NCBI GenBank assembly: GCA_013696015.1 | Contig: JACCZI010000061.1 | Coordinates: forward strand, 1 to 7,144 | Source: Nocardioidaceae bacterium | Lineage (GTDB): Bacteria; Actinomycetota; Actinomycetes; Propionibacteriales; Nocardioidaceae | Direction: 5' to 3' | Length of the DNA: 7,144 nt | Part shown: positions 1-6,383 of the stretch, piece after piece | Layout of the letters: each line of letters starts with the position of its first letter | Numbering within the stretch: position 1 is the stretch's first letter | The notes under the pieces: model-generated | Database searches by the model: none | What the model was told of the DNA's origin: nothing | What the model saw: only the letters and a program-made list of their open reading frames with translations | Program-made: the position numbers and the translations under genes

Positions 1-195
1 AGGTGACCATACCGATTGAGTGTGATCGCGACGGAAGCGTGCCTGAGCATCGCCGAGAGCACCCTGCGATGGAGTGTCTGAGCGCATCTCAGTGAGGCGA
101 CCCCGCGCTGACCCTGCCGAAACCCCCTCGCCTGCAGTCGGCCTACGCCGCTAGCCTCACACCGAAGGACCCCGGCCAAGAAGGAGTGACTGGAG

Positions 196-306
196 ATGCG
201 GCAACCGCTCGGACAGATAGTTCTCACCGATCCGAGCAACCGGAAGGCAGCCCTTCTCCATGCCCACCCTCAACCTTGGGATCGTCGCTCATGTCGACGC
301 CGGTAA
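196..306 (+). CDS. Possible 36-residue leader peptide upstream of and overlapping the tetracycline-resistance gene
   Basis: An ATG at 196 is preceded by AAGGAG (181-186) at a 9-base spacing, a better ribosome-binding site than the one in front of the resistance gene itself. The frame runs 36 codons and stops at TAA 304-306, about 45 bases inside the downstream gene and in a different frame from it. The peptide begins MRQPLGQIVL and ends in an arginine-rich CRRR. I recognise no family. Short leader ORFs are known to control several resistance genes, including tet(M) by attenuation, so a regulatory role is reasonable. Here it is inferred only from position, the ribosome-binding site and the hairpins within it. 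The alternative is a chance ORF in an untranslated leader. Confidence 0.3.
   Translation: MRQPLGQIVLTDPSNRKAALLHAHPQPWDRRSCRRR
207..237 (+). promoter_or_regulatory. Inverted repeat in the tet leader
   Basis: GCTCGGA (207-213) pairs perfectly with TCCGAGC (231-237), giving a 7-bp stem with a 17-base loop inside the putative leader ORF. A shorter stem, GCGG/CCGC at 198-201 and 205-208, shares bases 207-208 with it, so the two folds exclude each other. Competing folds within a leader ORF upstream of a resistance gene fit an attenuation-type switch. The stems are short, so this is suggestive only. Confidence 0.3.
242..257 (+). promoter_or_regulatory. Ribosome-binding site of the tet gene, sequestered in a small hairpin
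   Basis: GGAAGG (242-247) is the only Shine-Dalgarno-like element before the ATG at 260, with a long 12-base spacing. GAAGG (243-247) is complementary to CCTTC (252-256) with a CAGC loop, and a G-T pair extends it at 242/257. The ribosome-binding site would therefore be closed in the RNA unless something opens it. A ribosome translating the upstream leader frame would pass through this hairpin. Confidence 0.35.
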
Positions 307-2182
307 GACCACACTGACTGAACGTCTCCTCTTCGAGACGGGGGTCACCAGCCACATCGGCCGTGTCGACCACGGCGACACCATCACCGACGCCGACGTG
401 CTCGAACGCCAACGCGGCATCACGATCCGTTCGGCCGTCGTCACGTTCACGATTCGCCGCGAAACCGGTGCGTGCGTCAAGGTCAATCTGATCGACACTC
501 CCGGCCACTCGGACTTCGTCGCAGAGGTCGAGCGATCCCTTGCAGTGCTCGACGGCGCGGTGCTTGTGGTCTCGGCCGTCGAAGGCGTCCAGGCGCAGAC
601 ACGCGTCCTCATCCGCATCCTCGAGCGGCTCCGGATACCGTTCCTCATCTTCGCCAACAAGATCGACAGAGTCGGCGCGACGTACGACCAGACGATGGCC
701 GCTATCCGTGAGGCACTCACCGGCGACGCGATCGCGCTCACCCGACCAAACGACCTGGGAAGCCGATGCTCTACCGTCGGCCCACGCAGCGGCGTCGGCT
801 TCCTCGACGATCTCGTCGTTCGACTTGCCGAGTACGACGACCAGGTGTTGCGCCAGTACGTCGACGGAGCGCGACCGCTCACTGAGTTCGAGGCCCTGGC
901 TGCCCTCGCGCGGCTCACCGCCAGCGGCAAGCTGCATCCGGTCTACTTTGGCTCGGCCCTGACCGGGATCGGGGTCGCCGACGTCGTCGACGGACTCAGC
1001 CGCTACCTTCCAACCGGGACGGCAGCGGTAGATGAGCCCTTGCACGCAAGCGTCTTCAAGATCGAGCGCGGTTCGGTCGGTCACAAAGTGGCCTTCGCGC
1101 GACTCCATACCGGCACCCTGACCGCACGCGACCATGTCGTCTACCACCACCGCTCCCCCACCGGCACTCTTGCCGGGCGCGAGGGCCGGGTCACCAGCGT
1201 GAGCACGTTCACGAACGGCACCGCTACGGCCGCCGTGCCTGCCCACGCCGGCGAGATCGCCAAGATCGTCGGCCTCTCCGACATCGAGATCGGCGACCAG
1301 CTCGGAGTGTGGGAGCCCGCCAAGAGCGGCCGTCACTTCGCACCACCCGGCCTCGAGGCTGTCGTACTCGCGCGCAACCCCGCCGACCGGCCGGCGCTCT
1401 TCGAAGCGCTCAGGCAGCTCTCCGAGCAGGACCCCCTCATTGATGCCCGCCTCGACGGAATCGACCAGGAGCTGACCGTCAGCCTCTACGGCGAAGTTCA
1501 GAAACAAGTCCTCGCCGCGCGACTGGCCACCGAGTTCGGCGTCGAGGCCGAGTTCCTGCCCACCCGGACGGTCTACGTGGAGCGAGTGTCGGGGGTGGGC
1601 GAGGCGTTCGAGCAGGTCCCCGCCCAGAACGCCACGTTGGGGCTGCGGGTCGAGCCCGGCCCGGTCGGCTCCGGGATCACCTACCGGCTGGCCGTTGAAC
1701 GCGGCTGGCTGCTGCCCTCGTTCCACACGGCCGTAGAGGAGAGCCTGTCGACCGAGCTCAGGGTTGGTCTGTGCGGCTGGAGGGTCACCGACTGCGTGGT
1801 GACGCTCACCCAGTCGCGCTACTGCGCCCCGACCCCGCCGGCCGGCGACTTCCGCCGTCTGACCGCAATCGTGCTGCGCGACGCTCTGCGCGGCTCCGGA
1901 ACGACGGTGTGCGCGCCGCTCAGCGAGTTCGAGGTCGAGATCCCAGCGGGGTCGCTCAGCCAGGTGCTGCAAAAGCTGCACGCTGCTGGTGCCACTCCTG
2001 AGCCGCCTGAGATGCGTCCGACGCGCTGCCGCATCACCGGCGTAATACGCACGGACCAAGTGCACTCCTTCGAGCAACGGCTCCCCGGTCTCACACAGGG
2101 CGAGGGGTTCTTCTTCTCCCGCCCCGCGGGTTACGAGCCAGTCCAGGGTGCCCCACCTGCCAGGGCCAGGGTTGTCGACTAG
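260..2182 (+). CDS. Tetracycline-resistance ribosomal protection protein (Tet(M)/Otr(A) type translational GTPase)
   Basis: This is an EF-G-like GTPase that binds the tetracycline-blocked ribosome and releases the drug from the decoding site; it acts in the cytoplasm. The 640 residues match the family (Tet(M) is about 640). The GTPase signatures are intact: AHVDAGKT (residues 10-17), RGIT (52-55) after the ELER-like LERQ, DTPGH (79-83) and NKID (133-136). EF-G-like domains follow. Near residue 521, YCAPTPPAGDFR aligns by memory with the domain IV segment YSPVSTPADFR of Tet(M), the loop that reaches the drug site. The C-terminus QRLPGLTQGEGFFF resembles Otr(A) more than Tet(M). The start is fixed by the conserved LNLGIVAHVDAGKT beginning at residue 4. 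No damage is visible. Actinomycete members can serve self-resistance or act as housekeeping relatives, so actual tetracycline resistance is inferred from the family. Confidence 0.93.
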   Translation: MPTLNLGIVAHVDAGKTTLTERLLFETGVTSHIGRVDHGDTITDADVLERQRGITIRSAVVTFTIRRETGACVKVNLIDTPGHSDFVAEVERSLAVLDGAVLVVSAVEGVQAQTRVLIRILERLRIPFLIFANKIDRVGATYDQTMAAIREALTGDAIALTRPNDLGSRCSTVGPRSGVGFLDDLVVRLAEYDDQVLRQYVDGARPLTEFEALAALARLTASGKLHPVYFGSALTGIGVADVVDGLSRYLPTGTAAVDEPLHASVFKIERGSVGHKVAFARLHTGTLTARDHVVYHHRSPTGTLAGREGRVTSVSTFTNGTATAAVPAHAGEIAKIVGLSDIEIGDQLGVWEPAKSGRHFAPPGLEAVVLARNPADRPALFEALRQLSEQDPLIDARLDGIDQELTVSLYGEVQKQVLAARLATEFGVEAEFLPTRTVYVERVSGVGEAFEQVPAQNATLGLRVEPGPVGSGITYRLAVERGWLLPSFHTAVEESLSTELRVGLCGWRVTDCVVTLTQSRYCAPTPPAGDFRRLTAIVLRDALRGSGTTVCAPLSEFEVEIPAGSLSQVLQKLHAAGATPEPPEMRPTRCRITGVIRTDQVHSFEQRLPGLTQGEGFFFSRPAGYEPVQGAPPARARVVD

Positions 2183-2188
2183 CAGGAA

Positions 2189-2228
2189 CTCGCAGCCCTC
2201 CCAACGGGTGGTCCCCTGGCTGAGCGAG
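2189..2228 (+). terminator. Possible hairpin terminator after the tet gene
   Basis: Seven bases after the stop codon, CTCGCAGCC (2189-2197) pairs with GGCTG..CGAG (2218-2228) through a 9-bp stem with a two-base bulge and a 20-base loop. There is no T-run after it, as is common in high-GC actinomycetes. It would separate the resistance gene from the lipoprotein gene downstream. The long loop and the bulge keep confidence low. Confidence 0.3.
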
Positions 2229-2258
2229 AGGGTGAACGCGGTCGCCGCCGCCCAGTAA

Positions 2259-2274
2259 CCGCTCGGCCGCTCGG
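2259..2274. repeat. Perfect 8-bp tandem duplication CCGCTCGG x2
   Basis: CCGCTCGG occurs twice head to tail in the gap between the tet and lipoprotein genes, just upstream of the TCAGCGG array. It has no evident function. It may be a replication-slippage product. Confidence 0.5.
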
Positions 2275-2292
2275 TCACATTCCTGTCCGCAT

Positions 2293-2336
2293 TCAGCGGG
2301 CGCTCAGCGGTTTTTCAGCGGGCTATCAGCGACCGC
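2293..2336 (+). promoter_or_regulatory. Four TCAGCGG direct repeats at an 11-bp period: likely response-regulator binding array
   Basis: TCAGCGG begins at 2293, 2304 and 2315, and TCAGCGA at 2326, so the four copies are exactly 11 bp apart and on one DNA face. The four bases between copies vary (GCGC, TTTT, GCTA). A repeated core with variable filler at one helical turn is the signature of OmpR/PhoB-class response regulators, which bind direct repeats as head-to-tail dimers. The array ends about 60 bp before the lipoprotein start. A weak -10-like GTGAAT lies just after it, so the array would sit at the -35 position, as for an activator. The regulator is not encoded in this window and I do not name it. 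Confidence 0.6.
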
Positions 2337-2379
2337 CCGCCACTGTGAATGCAGACCGATGCGAACAGCATCCTCGAGC

Positions 2380-2385
2380 GGAAGG
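2380..2385 (+). promoter_or_regulatory. Ribosome-binding site deciding the lipoprotein start
   Basis: GGAAGG lies about 9 bases before the ATG at 2395. The in-frame ATG at 2359 has no purine-rich element before it and would add 12 polar residues ahead of a normal signal peptide. The downstream start is therefore preferred. Confidence 0.6.
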
Positions 2386-2394
2386 TTCAAGACC

Positions 2395-3762
2395 ATGAGG
2401 GCAACATTCGGATCATCCGGCGTGCCGCATCCTGCGAAGGCGTTGCTCGGTGTCGGACTGGCCGCCGCACTGATGGCGAGCGCCTGCAGCGGGAGCAGCG
2501 GAACGACCACCGCACAAGACACCGCCCGGTCGGTGACGCCGACCTCCCCCTCGTCGAGCGACCCCCCGGCGTCGAGGCGGGTCGACCTGACGGAACCCAC
2601 GTTTTCTGACCCCACAACGATCACCAACCCCCTGTTTCCCAAGGTTGTCGGCTCGCAGGTCATCCAGCTCGGGGCCGAGGGCGAGGAGCAGCTTCGCTTC
2701 GAGGTCACGACACTGCCCGACACCAAAACCATCGAGTGGAACGGCCAGCAGATCGAAACACGGGTCGACCACTTCATGGCGTACGGCGACGGACGCATCC
2801 TGGAGGTGGCCGTCGACTTCTACGCCCAGGCTGACGACGGAGCCGTCTGGTACTTCGGGGAGGACGTTTACAACTACAAGCAGGGCGTCGTGCACGACAA
2901 CGAGGGCACTTGGCTCGCCGGCAAGGACGGACCCCCGGGGATGATCATGCCGGGTGATCCCTCGGTCGGCGACGTCTACCGGCCGGAGAACATCCCCGGT
3001 CTGGTCTTCGAAGAAGTAACTGTCCAGGCGCAGGACGAACCCCTCGTCGGTCCGCAGGGGCCGATCTCCGGGCTGCTGATCCAGGAACGCCTCATGGACG
3101 GCACCCTCGAGGACAAGGTCTTCGCCCCGGGGTACGGCGAGTTCCGTGCGCAGGTTAAGACCCTCGACGAGCTGTACAACCTGGCCGTCGCGGTGCCACG
3201 CGACTCACAGCAAGCCCGCATGCCCCGTGAGCTGTCGGTCCTGTGGCGCAACGCCAGCGACCTCGTCGGGCGAGAGGGTTCCAGCCCGAGGCAGGTGTCG
3301 TCAACGCTCGACACGATGACCCGCAGCTGGGCCAGCTACCGCAGCGGCGATGTGCCGCCGCTGCTCGAAACGCAGATGAGCGACGCGCTGCAGGCACTCG
3401 ACGCTGCGGTCGGTCGCGCTCGGCCGGCGGGCGCCCAGCAGGCGGCGATCGACGCCGCTCAGGCCGCCCTCGACCTGCAGCTGCCCTACCGGACACTCAG
3501 CGACGTCGACGTGGAGCGACTCGCGCTGTGGGCCCACCAGCTCGACCTGGATGCTGCGACGGGTTACTTGGCGGGTGTCGCCGGAGACACGGCCACCCTG
3601 CAGGCCATCTGGGACCGGATCGACCACACCGTGGCCGGCGCGAAGGCCAAGGCCGTCACGACCCAACTCGGTGAACTGCAGGCTAGGGTCGACGCTGCCG
3701 ACCTCGCCGGCGCGGCGGACGTGACCGCGGCGTTGCAGAACAATCTGGCCGCTCTGGGCTGA
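2395..3762 (+). CDS. Secreted lipoprotein of unknown function
   Basis: From the preferred start the protein has 455 residues. A lysine at residue 15 is followed by a hydrophobic stretch (about 16-27) and a lipobox-like ASAC with Cys31 as the lipidated residue. A Ser/Thr/Pro-rich linker runs to about residue 63. The section up to about residue 275 is rich in beta-type sequence and contains NPLFP, a DFYAQADDGAVWYFGE segment and a GMIMPGDPSVGDVYRPE segment. I recognise this pattern from conserved uncharacterised secreted proteins with no assigned reaction. The last 170 or so residues are alanine-rich and helical, with no catalytic motif I can name. The protein should be anchored on the outer face of the cytoplasmic membrane. 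The TCAGCGG array upstream suggests control by a two-component system. It appears to be its own transcription unit, since hairpins flank it. Confidence 0.8.
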   Translation: MRATFGSSGVPHPAKALLGVGLAAALMASACSGSSGTTTAQDTARSVTPTSPSSSDPPASRRVDLTEPTFSDPTTITNPLFPKVVGSQVIQLGAEGEEQLRFEVTTLPDTKTIEWNGQQIETRVDHFMAYGDGRILEVAVDFYAQADDGAVWYFGEDVYNYKQGVVHDNEGTWLAGKDGPPGMIMPGDPSVGDVYRPENIPGLVFEEVTVQAQDEPLVGPQGPISGLLIQERLMDGTLEDKVFAPGYGEFRAQVKTLDELYNLAVAVPRDSQQARMPRELSVLWRNASDLVGREGSSPRQVSSTLDTMTRSWASYRSGDVPPLLETQMSDALQALDAAVGRARPAGAQQAAIDAAQAALDLQLPYRTLSDVDVERLALWAHQLDLDAATGYLAGVAGDTATLQAIWDRIDHTVAGAKAKAVTTQLGELQARVDAADLAGAADVTAALQNNLAALG

Positions 3763-3788
3763 CGGGTACGACGCTCGGAACACGAGCA

Positions 3789-3827
3789 TCTGGTGCGGTG
3801 GCGACCGCGAGTCGTCACCGCACCAGA
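3789..3827 (+). terminator. Strong hairpin after the lipoprotein gene
   Basis: TCTGGTGCGGTG (3789-3800) and CACCGCACCAGA (3816-3827) are perfect complements. The pairing continues inward through a G-T pair and CGAC/GTCG to a five-base CGCGA loop, for about 17 bp in all. It lies 27 bases after the lipoprotein stop and 70 before the deacetylase start. No T-run follows, so it may act as an actinomycete-type terminator or as an RNA-stabilising or attenuating stem for the downstream genes. Confidence 0.65.
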
Positions 3828-3896
3828 CCTGCGTACGTGGTGCGCGTGGGTCAGCTCCTGCCATGGCAGGCTGGCCTCGACGACGATGGAGGCAAC

Positions 3897-4655
3897 ATGG
3901 CCGAGCCGACTATCGAGGCCCCAACACCGCTCGAACCGCTCAAGGAAAACTGGGACCGCGCCCTCGCCGTAGTGGCGCATCCAGACGACATGGAGTTCGG
4001 GGCAGCCGCGGCGGTCGCACGGTGGACCGCGCAGGGGAAGACGATCGCCTACTGCATGGTGACGAGCGGAGAAGCCGGCATCGACTCCATGCTGCCTCAC
4101 GAGGCGCGGGCTGTACGCGAGCAGGAGCAGGTCGCCTCGGCCGAGATCGTCGGTGTCCCGAGTGTGGAGTTCCTCGGCTTCCAGGACGGGGTGGTCGAGT
4201 ACGGCCTGCCGTTGCGGCGCGCCATCGCCGCCGTCGTGCGCAAGCACCGCCCGGACATTGTCATCACCAACAGCTTCCGCGAGAGCTGGCCGGGTGGCCC
4301 GCTCAACCAGGCCGACCACATCGCGGTTGGACGGGCGACGGTGGATGCCGTACGCGATGCCGGAAACCGCTGGGTGTTCACCGAGCAACTCGACGAGGGC
4401 CTGACTCCCTGGCCGGGCGTGCGCGAGGTGTGGACCGCTGCCTCGCCGCTGTCAGCGCACGGCGTCGACATCACCGAGACGTTCGATGCCGGAGTGGCGT
4501 CACTTCGGGCGCACGAGGCATACATCAGCGGACTGGGATGGGAACATTTCGACCCCGCTGAGTTCCTCGAGGGCATGGCCCGCATGAACGGCACCCGCAT
4601 GGGGGTGGCGTTCGCATCTAGCTTTGAGGTGCTTCGGTTCGGCTGGGATGAGTGA
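3897..4655 (+). CDS. PIG-L/LmbE family zinc-dependent deacetylase
   Basis: The protein has 252 residues, normal for the family that includes MshB, Mca and BshB, which remove N-acetyl or N-acyl groups from amino-sugar compounds. Family hallmarks are visible: AHPDDMEFG (27-35), giving zinc ligand His28 and catalytic and ligand Asp30/Asp31; the RxxE helix at 74-77; FLGFQDG (92-98); and NQADHIAVG (137-145), giving the third zinc ligand His141. The start at 3897 has GGAGG at 3888-3892. A longer in-frame start at 3798 would place coding sequence inside the hairpin at 3789-3827 and add 33 residues with no family counterpart. No signal peptide is seen, so it is probably cytoplasmic. The stop overlaps the next start by GTGA, so the two are translationally coupled. 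The substrate cannot be read from the sequence. Mycothiol-type conjugates or a secondary metabolite are possible. Confidence 0.88.
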   Translation: MAEPTIEAPTPLEPLKENWDRALAVVAHPDDMEFGAAAAVARWTAQGKTIAYCMVTSGEAGIDSMLPHEARAVREQEQVASAEIVGVPSVEFLGFQDGVVEYGLPLRRAIAAVVRKHRPDIVITNSFRESWPGGPLNQADHIAVGRATVDAVRDAGNRWVFTEQLDEGLTPWPGVREVWTAASPLSAHGVDITETFDAGVASLRAHEAYISGLGWEHFDPAEFLEGMARMNGTRMGVAFASSFEVLRFGWDE

Positions 4656-4915
4656 CCGTCAGGGCAGAGCGGGCACTTTCGCTGAGCGCGGTAGATGGTC
4701 CGGCAGCGCGGGTGACCGCTCCACCCCGACGCGGAAGCTACCGTGAGTTCGTGCGTGCCATGCGAATGACCCTTGCCATGTTCTTGGCGGCGCTGGCGTT
4801 TGTCGCTGTCAGTGCCGCTGCTGCCCGCGGTGGCGTCCTCGAGTTCATCACACCCGCGCTGCTTGTCGGCCTGGCGTTCTGGGCGTGGCCGCGCAAACAG
4901 ACCGACCAAAGGTGA
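4652..4915 (+). CDS. Small membrane protein with two transmembrane helices
   Basis: This 87-residue protein starts at GTG 4652 within the sequence GTGA that holds the deacetylase stop, the usual arrangement for coupled translation. The first 36 residues are polar and basic. Helix one spans about residues 39-58 and helix two about 62-80, ending in WAWPRK. Positive charge before the first helix and after the second predicts both ends in the cytoplasm with a short outer turn. I recognise no family. An internal ATG at 4760 could give a 51-residue version starting just before the first helix. Its position between the deacetylase and the methyltransferase suggests a role in the same process, but nothing in the sequence states it. 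Confidence 0.65.
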   Translation: MTVRAERALSLSAVDGPAARVTAPPRRGSYREFVRAMRMTLAMFLAALAFVAVSAAAARGGVLEFITPALLVGLAFWAWPRKQTDQR

Positions 4916-4916
4916 G

Positions 4917-4930
4917 ACCCGGCACCGGGT
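4917..4930 (+). promoter_or_regulatory. Small hairpin next to the methyltransferase ribosome-binding site
   Basis: ACCCGG and CCGGGT form a near-continuous palindrome directly after the stop at 4913-4915. It covers the start of GGTGAG (4928-4933), the only Shine-Dalgarno-like element before the ATG at 4940. Ribosomes finishing the membrane-protein gene would open it, so it could tie translation of the methyltransferase to that of its neighbour. Confidence 0.3.
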
Positions 4931-4939
4931 GAGAGCCTG

Positions 4940-5692
4940 ATGACGGTGCCTCGCAGTGCCCAGGTGTATGCCCAGTTCCTGTTACCTCACCTGACGTCGG
5001 CCGCGCATCTGGTCGACATCGGTTGCGGATCCGGCGAGTTGTCGCTCGACCTGGCCACGTACGTGGGCCACCTCACCGGGATTGATGTCGACGATGCCGA
5101 GGTCGAGGCTGCGAGGCAGAGCGCCAGACGGCTCGGGGTCGACAACGCCAACTTCGTGCGAGGCGACGCGTACGACTTGGACCCTCCCCACCAGGCCGAC
5201 GTGGTCTTCGCTCACTCGGTACTTGAGGCCCTCGACCGACCTGAGGCAGCGCTCATCGAGATGAAGCGGATCCTTCGACCGGGAGGACTCGTCGCGGTGG
5301 CGAGCGTCGAGTACGGCGGGTTGATTCTTACCGGACGGGACGAAACCCCGCTCCGGCGCTTCTACGAGATCCGCGAGCGACTCTGGCAGATCGAAGGGGC
5401 TGACCCCTACCGCGGCCGCCAACTGCGTGGCTTGCTGCTCGACGCAGGGTTTGTCGATGTGACCGCCACCACCATGTCCATCGCATACGGGACGGCCAGC
5501 GCGGTCGAGGAGTTCGGGCGCGCCCGGGCCGAGGACTGCACTGACGACTGGTACGTCTCGTCGGCCCAGCGCCACGGACTCACGACCGCTGACGAGTTGG
5601 CGTCGATGCGGCAGGCCTGGGTTGCATGGTCTGAGTCGTCAACGTCGTACGCCGCCTTCGCCTGGTGCCAGGCGCTGGGCTGGAACCGCTGA
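4940..5692 (+). CDS. Class I SAM-dependent methyltransferase
   Basis: This is a 250-residue Rossmann-fold methyltransferase of the UbiE/Methyltransf_11 type. Motif I is VDIGCGSGE (25-33). The acidic residue that binds the SAM ribose is Asp49 in GIDVDD. GDAYDL (75-80) contacts the adenine region. Next is ADVVFAHSVLEAL (86-98), and then the RILRPGGLVAVAS strand-turn typical of the family. The C-terminal half carries the substrate-side insertions, with several Trp and Tyr residues, and ends GWNR. The acceptor is unknown; small-molecule O- or N-methylation is the common case. It lies 24 bases after the membrane-protein gene on the same strand, so it is probably cotranscribed with that gene and the deacetylase. 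Its 3' end faces the MerR gene, with 66 bases between the two stops. Confidence 0.87.
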   Translation: MTVPRSAQVYAQFLLPHLTSAAHLVDIGCGSGELSLDLATYVGHLTGIDVDDAEVEAARQSARRLGVDNANFVRGDAYDLDPPHQADVVFAHSVLEALDRPEAALIEMKRILRPGGLVAVASVEYGGLILTGRDETPLRRFYEIRERLWQIEGADPYRGRQLRGLLLDAGFVDVTATTMSIAYGTASAVEEFGRARAEDCTDDWYVSSAQRHGLTTADELASMRQAWVAWSESSTSYAAFAWCQALGWNR

Positions 5693-5758
5693 CCAGAGCG
5701 ATGGCTTCGAGAGCACCCCTGAATTGGCGCGACCCTGACGCAGCGGGGCGACGGGCAC

Positions 5759-6076
5759 TCACCGAGGCTGAGCGGGCCGCTCCGCGAGTTCGGCGCGGAG
5801 CAGGTCGGTTTCGTCTTGGAGCTCGATCACGTGCTTGATGCCGGCCAGGTTGAGTCCGGCCTCCAGCAGGACGCAGATACGTCGGACCCGTTCCAAGTCG
5901 TTGGTGCTATAGCGGCGGGTGCCTCCGGCGGTCCGGAAGGGCTCGAGTAGTCCTTTCGCCTCGTATGCCCTCAGCATCTGGGGGTTCACGCCGGTGAGCT
6001 CGGCGGCCACAGAGACGCCGAAGACGGCGGCGTTGGGCAGCAGCGATTCACGCATCATTGGCTCTGCGGCGGTCAT
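5759..6076 (-). CDS. HspR-like MerR-family heat-shock regulator
   Basis: This DNA-binding regulator has up to 105 residues. FGVSVAAELTGVNPQMLRAYEAKGLL (19-44, split here as FGVSVAAELTG plus VNPQMLRAYEAKGLL) is the MerR helix-turn-helix. RTAGGTRRYS (48-57) is the wing, and a dimer helix with LLEAGLNLAGIKHVIEL follows. The VAAELTGVNPQMLRAYE pattern and TAGGTRRYS are characteristic of HspR, which represses chaperone genes and is released on heat stress. No metal-binding cysteine cluster is seen. The frame overlaps the J-domain gene by 29 bases if the first ATG (6076) is used, or by 8-11 bases from the ATGs at 6055 or 6058. None has a good ribosome-binding site, so coupled translation is likely. 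At this length it is shorter than typical HspR. It probably represses both arms of the divergent locus; that is inferred from context. Confidence 0.85.
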   Translation of the reverse strand: MTAAEPMMRESLLPNAAVFGVSVAAELTGVNPQMLRAYEAKGLLEPFRTAGGTRRYSTNDLERVRRICVLLEAGLNLAGIKHVIELQDETDLLRAELAERPAQPR

Positions 6077-6350
6077 CTTGATGGGTGATCTGGACCGGGC
6101 CTGCCACCAGCGGTGGCTGTACGGCGGGTTGGCCCCTATGAATAGGAATCACGGCACCGGTGGATGGCGTTGCCGCTGCGAGCAGCCGCTGGTAGGCAGC
6201 GTTCAGGGCGGCGAAACGCTGGGCGGCGGCCGGGTCGTCGGTGACATCAGGATGCCAGATGCGGGCCAGCCGCCGGTAGGCGGCGATCACATCGGAAGTC
6301 GATGCGTCGGGGGACAGTCCAAGCAGCGTGTGAGGGTCAGCCTCCGGCAT
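6048..6350 (-). CDS. Short J-domain (DnaJ-like) co-chaperone
   Basis: The 100-residue protein is little more than a J domain. HTLLGLSPDAS (7-17) leads into helix II, DVIAAYRRLARIW (20-32). The HPD tripeptide (33-35) stimulates DnaK ATP hydrolysis. Helix III, AAAQRFAALNAAYQRLL, follows. There is no Gly/Phe region, zinc finger or substrate-binding domain, so it is a class C (type III) J protein. The C-terminal 40 or so residues are Pro-rich and probably disordered. Of two ATGs two codons apart (6356 and 6350), the second is preferred because AGGAAGG lies 7 bases before it but only 1 base before the first. It heads a minus-strand pair with the MerR gene. No DnaK is encoded in the window, so its partner must be elsewhere. 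Confidence 0.85.
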   Translation of the reverse strand: MPEADPHTLLGLSPDASTSDVIAAYRRLARIWHPDVTDDPAAAQRFAALNAAYQRLLAAATPSTGAVIPIHRGQPAVQPPLVAGPVQITHQDDRRRANDA

Positions 6351-6383
6351 GCCCATGCCTTCCTGTCACGTCGGATCAATCGC

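Noticed and set aside
3..93. A short plus-strand open frame at the left edge as the tail of an upstream gene
   Set aside because: Its third codon positions are only moderately GC-rich, unlike all confident genes here, and no motif is visible.
224..2278. A 684-codon open frame on the minus strand opposite the whole tet gene, with good GC3 in its first 32 codons outside the gene
   Set aside because: It is antisense to an intact conserved GTPase gene. Long antisense frames are common in high-GC genes, and its translation shows no recognisable domain. Its start codon has only a poorly spaced AGGA before it.
3798..3896. An N-terminal extension of the deacetylase from ATG 3798
   Set aside because: It begins inside the 17-bp hairpin, has no ribosome-binding site and adds residues unlike the family. 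GGAGG before 3897 supports the shorter form.
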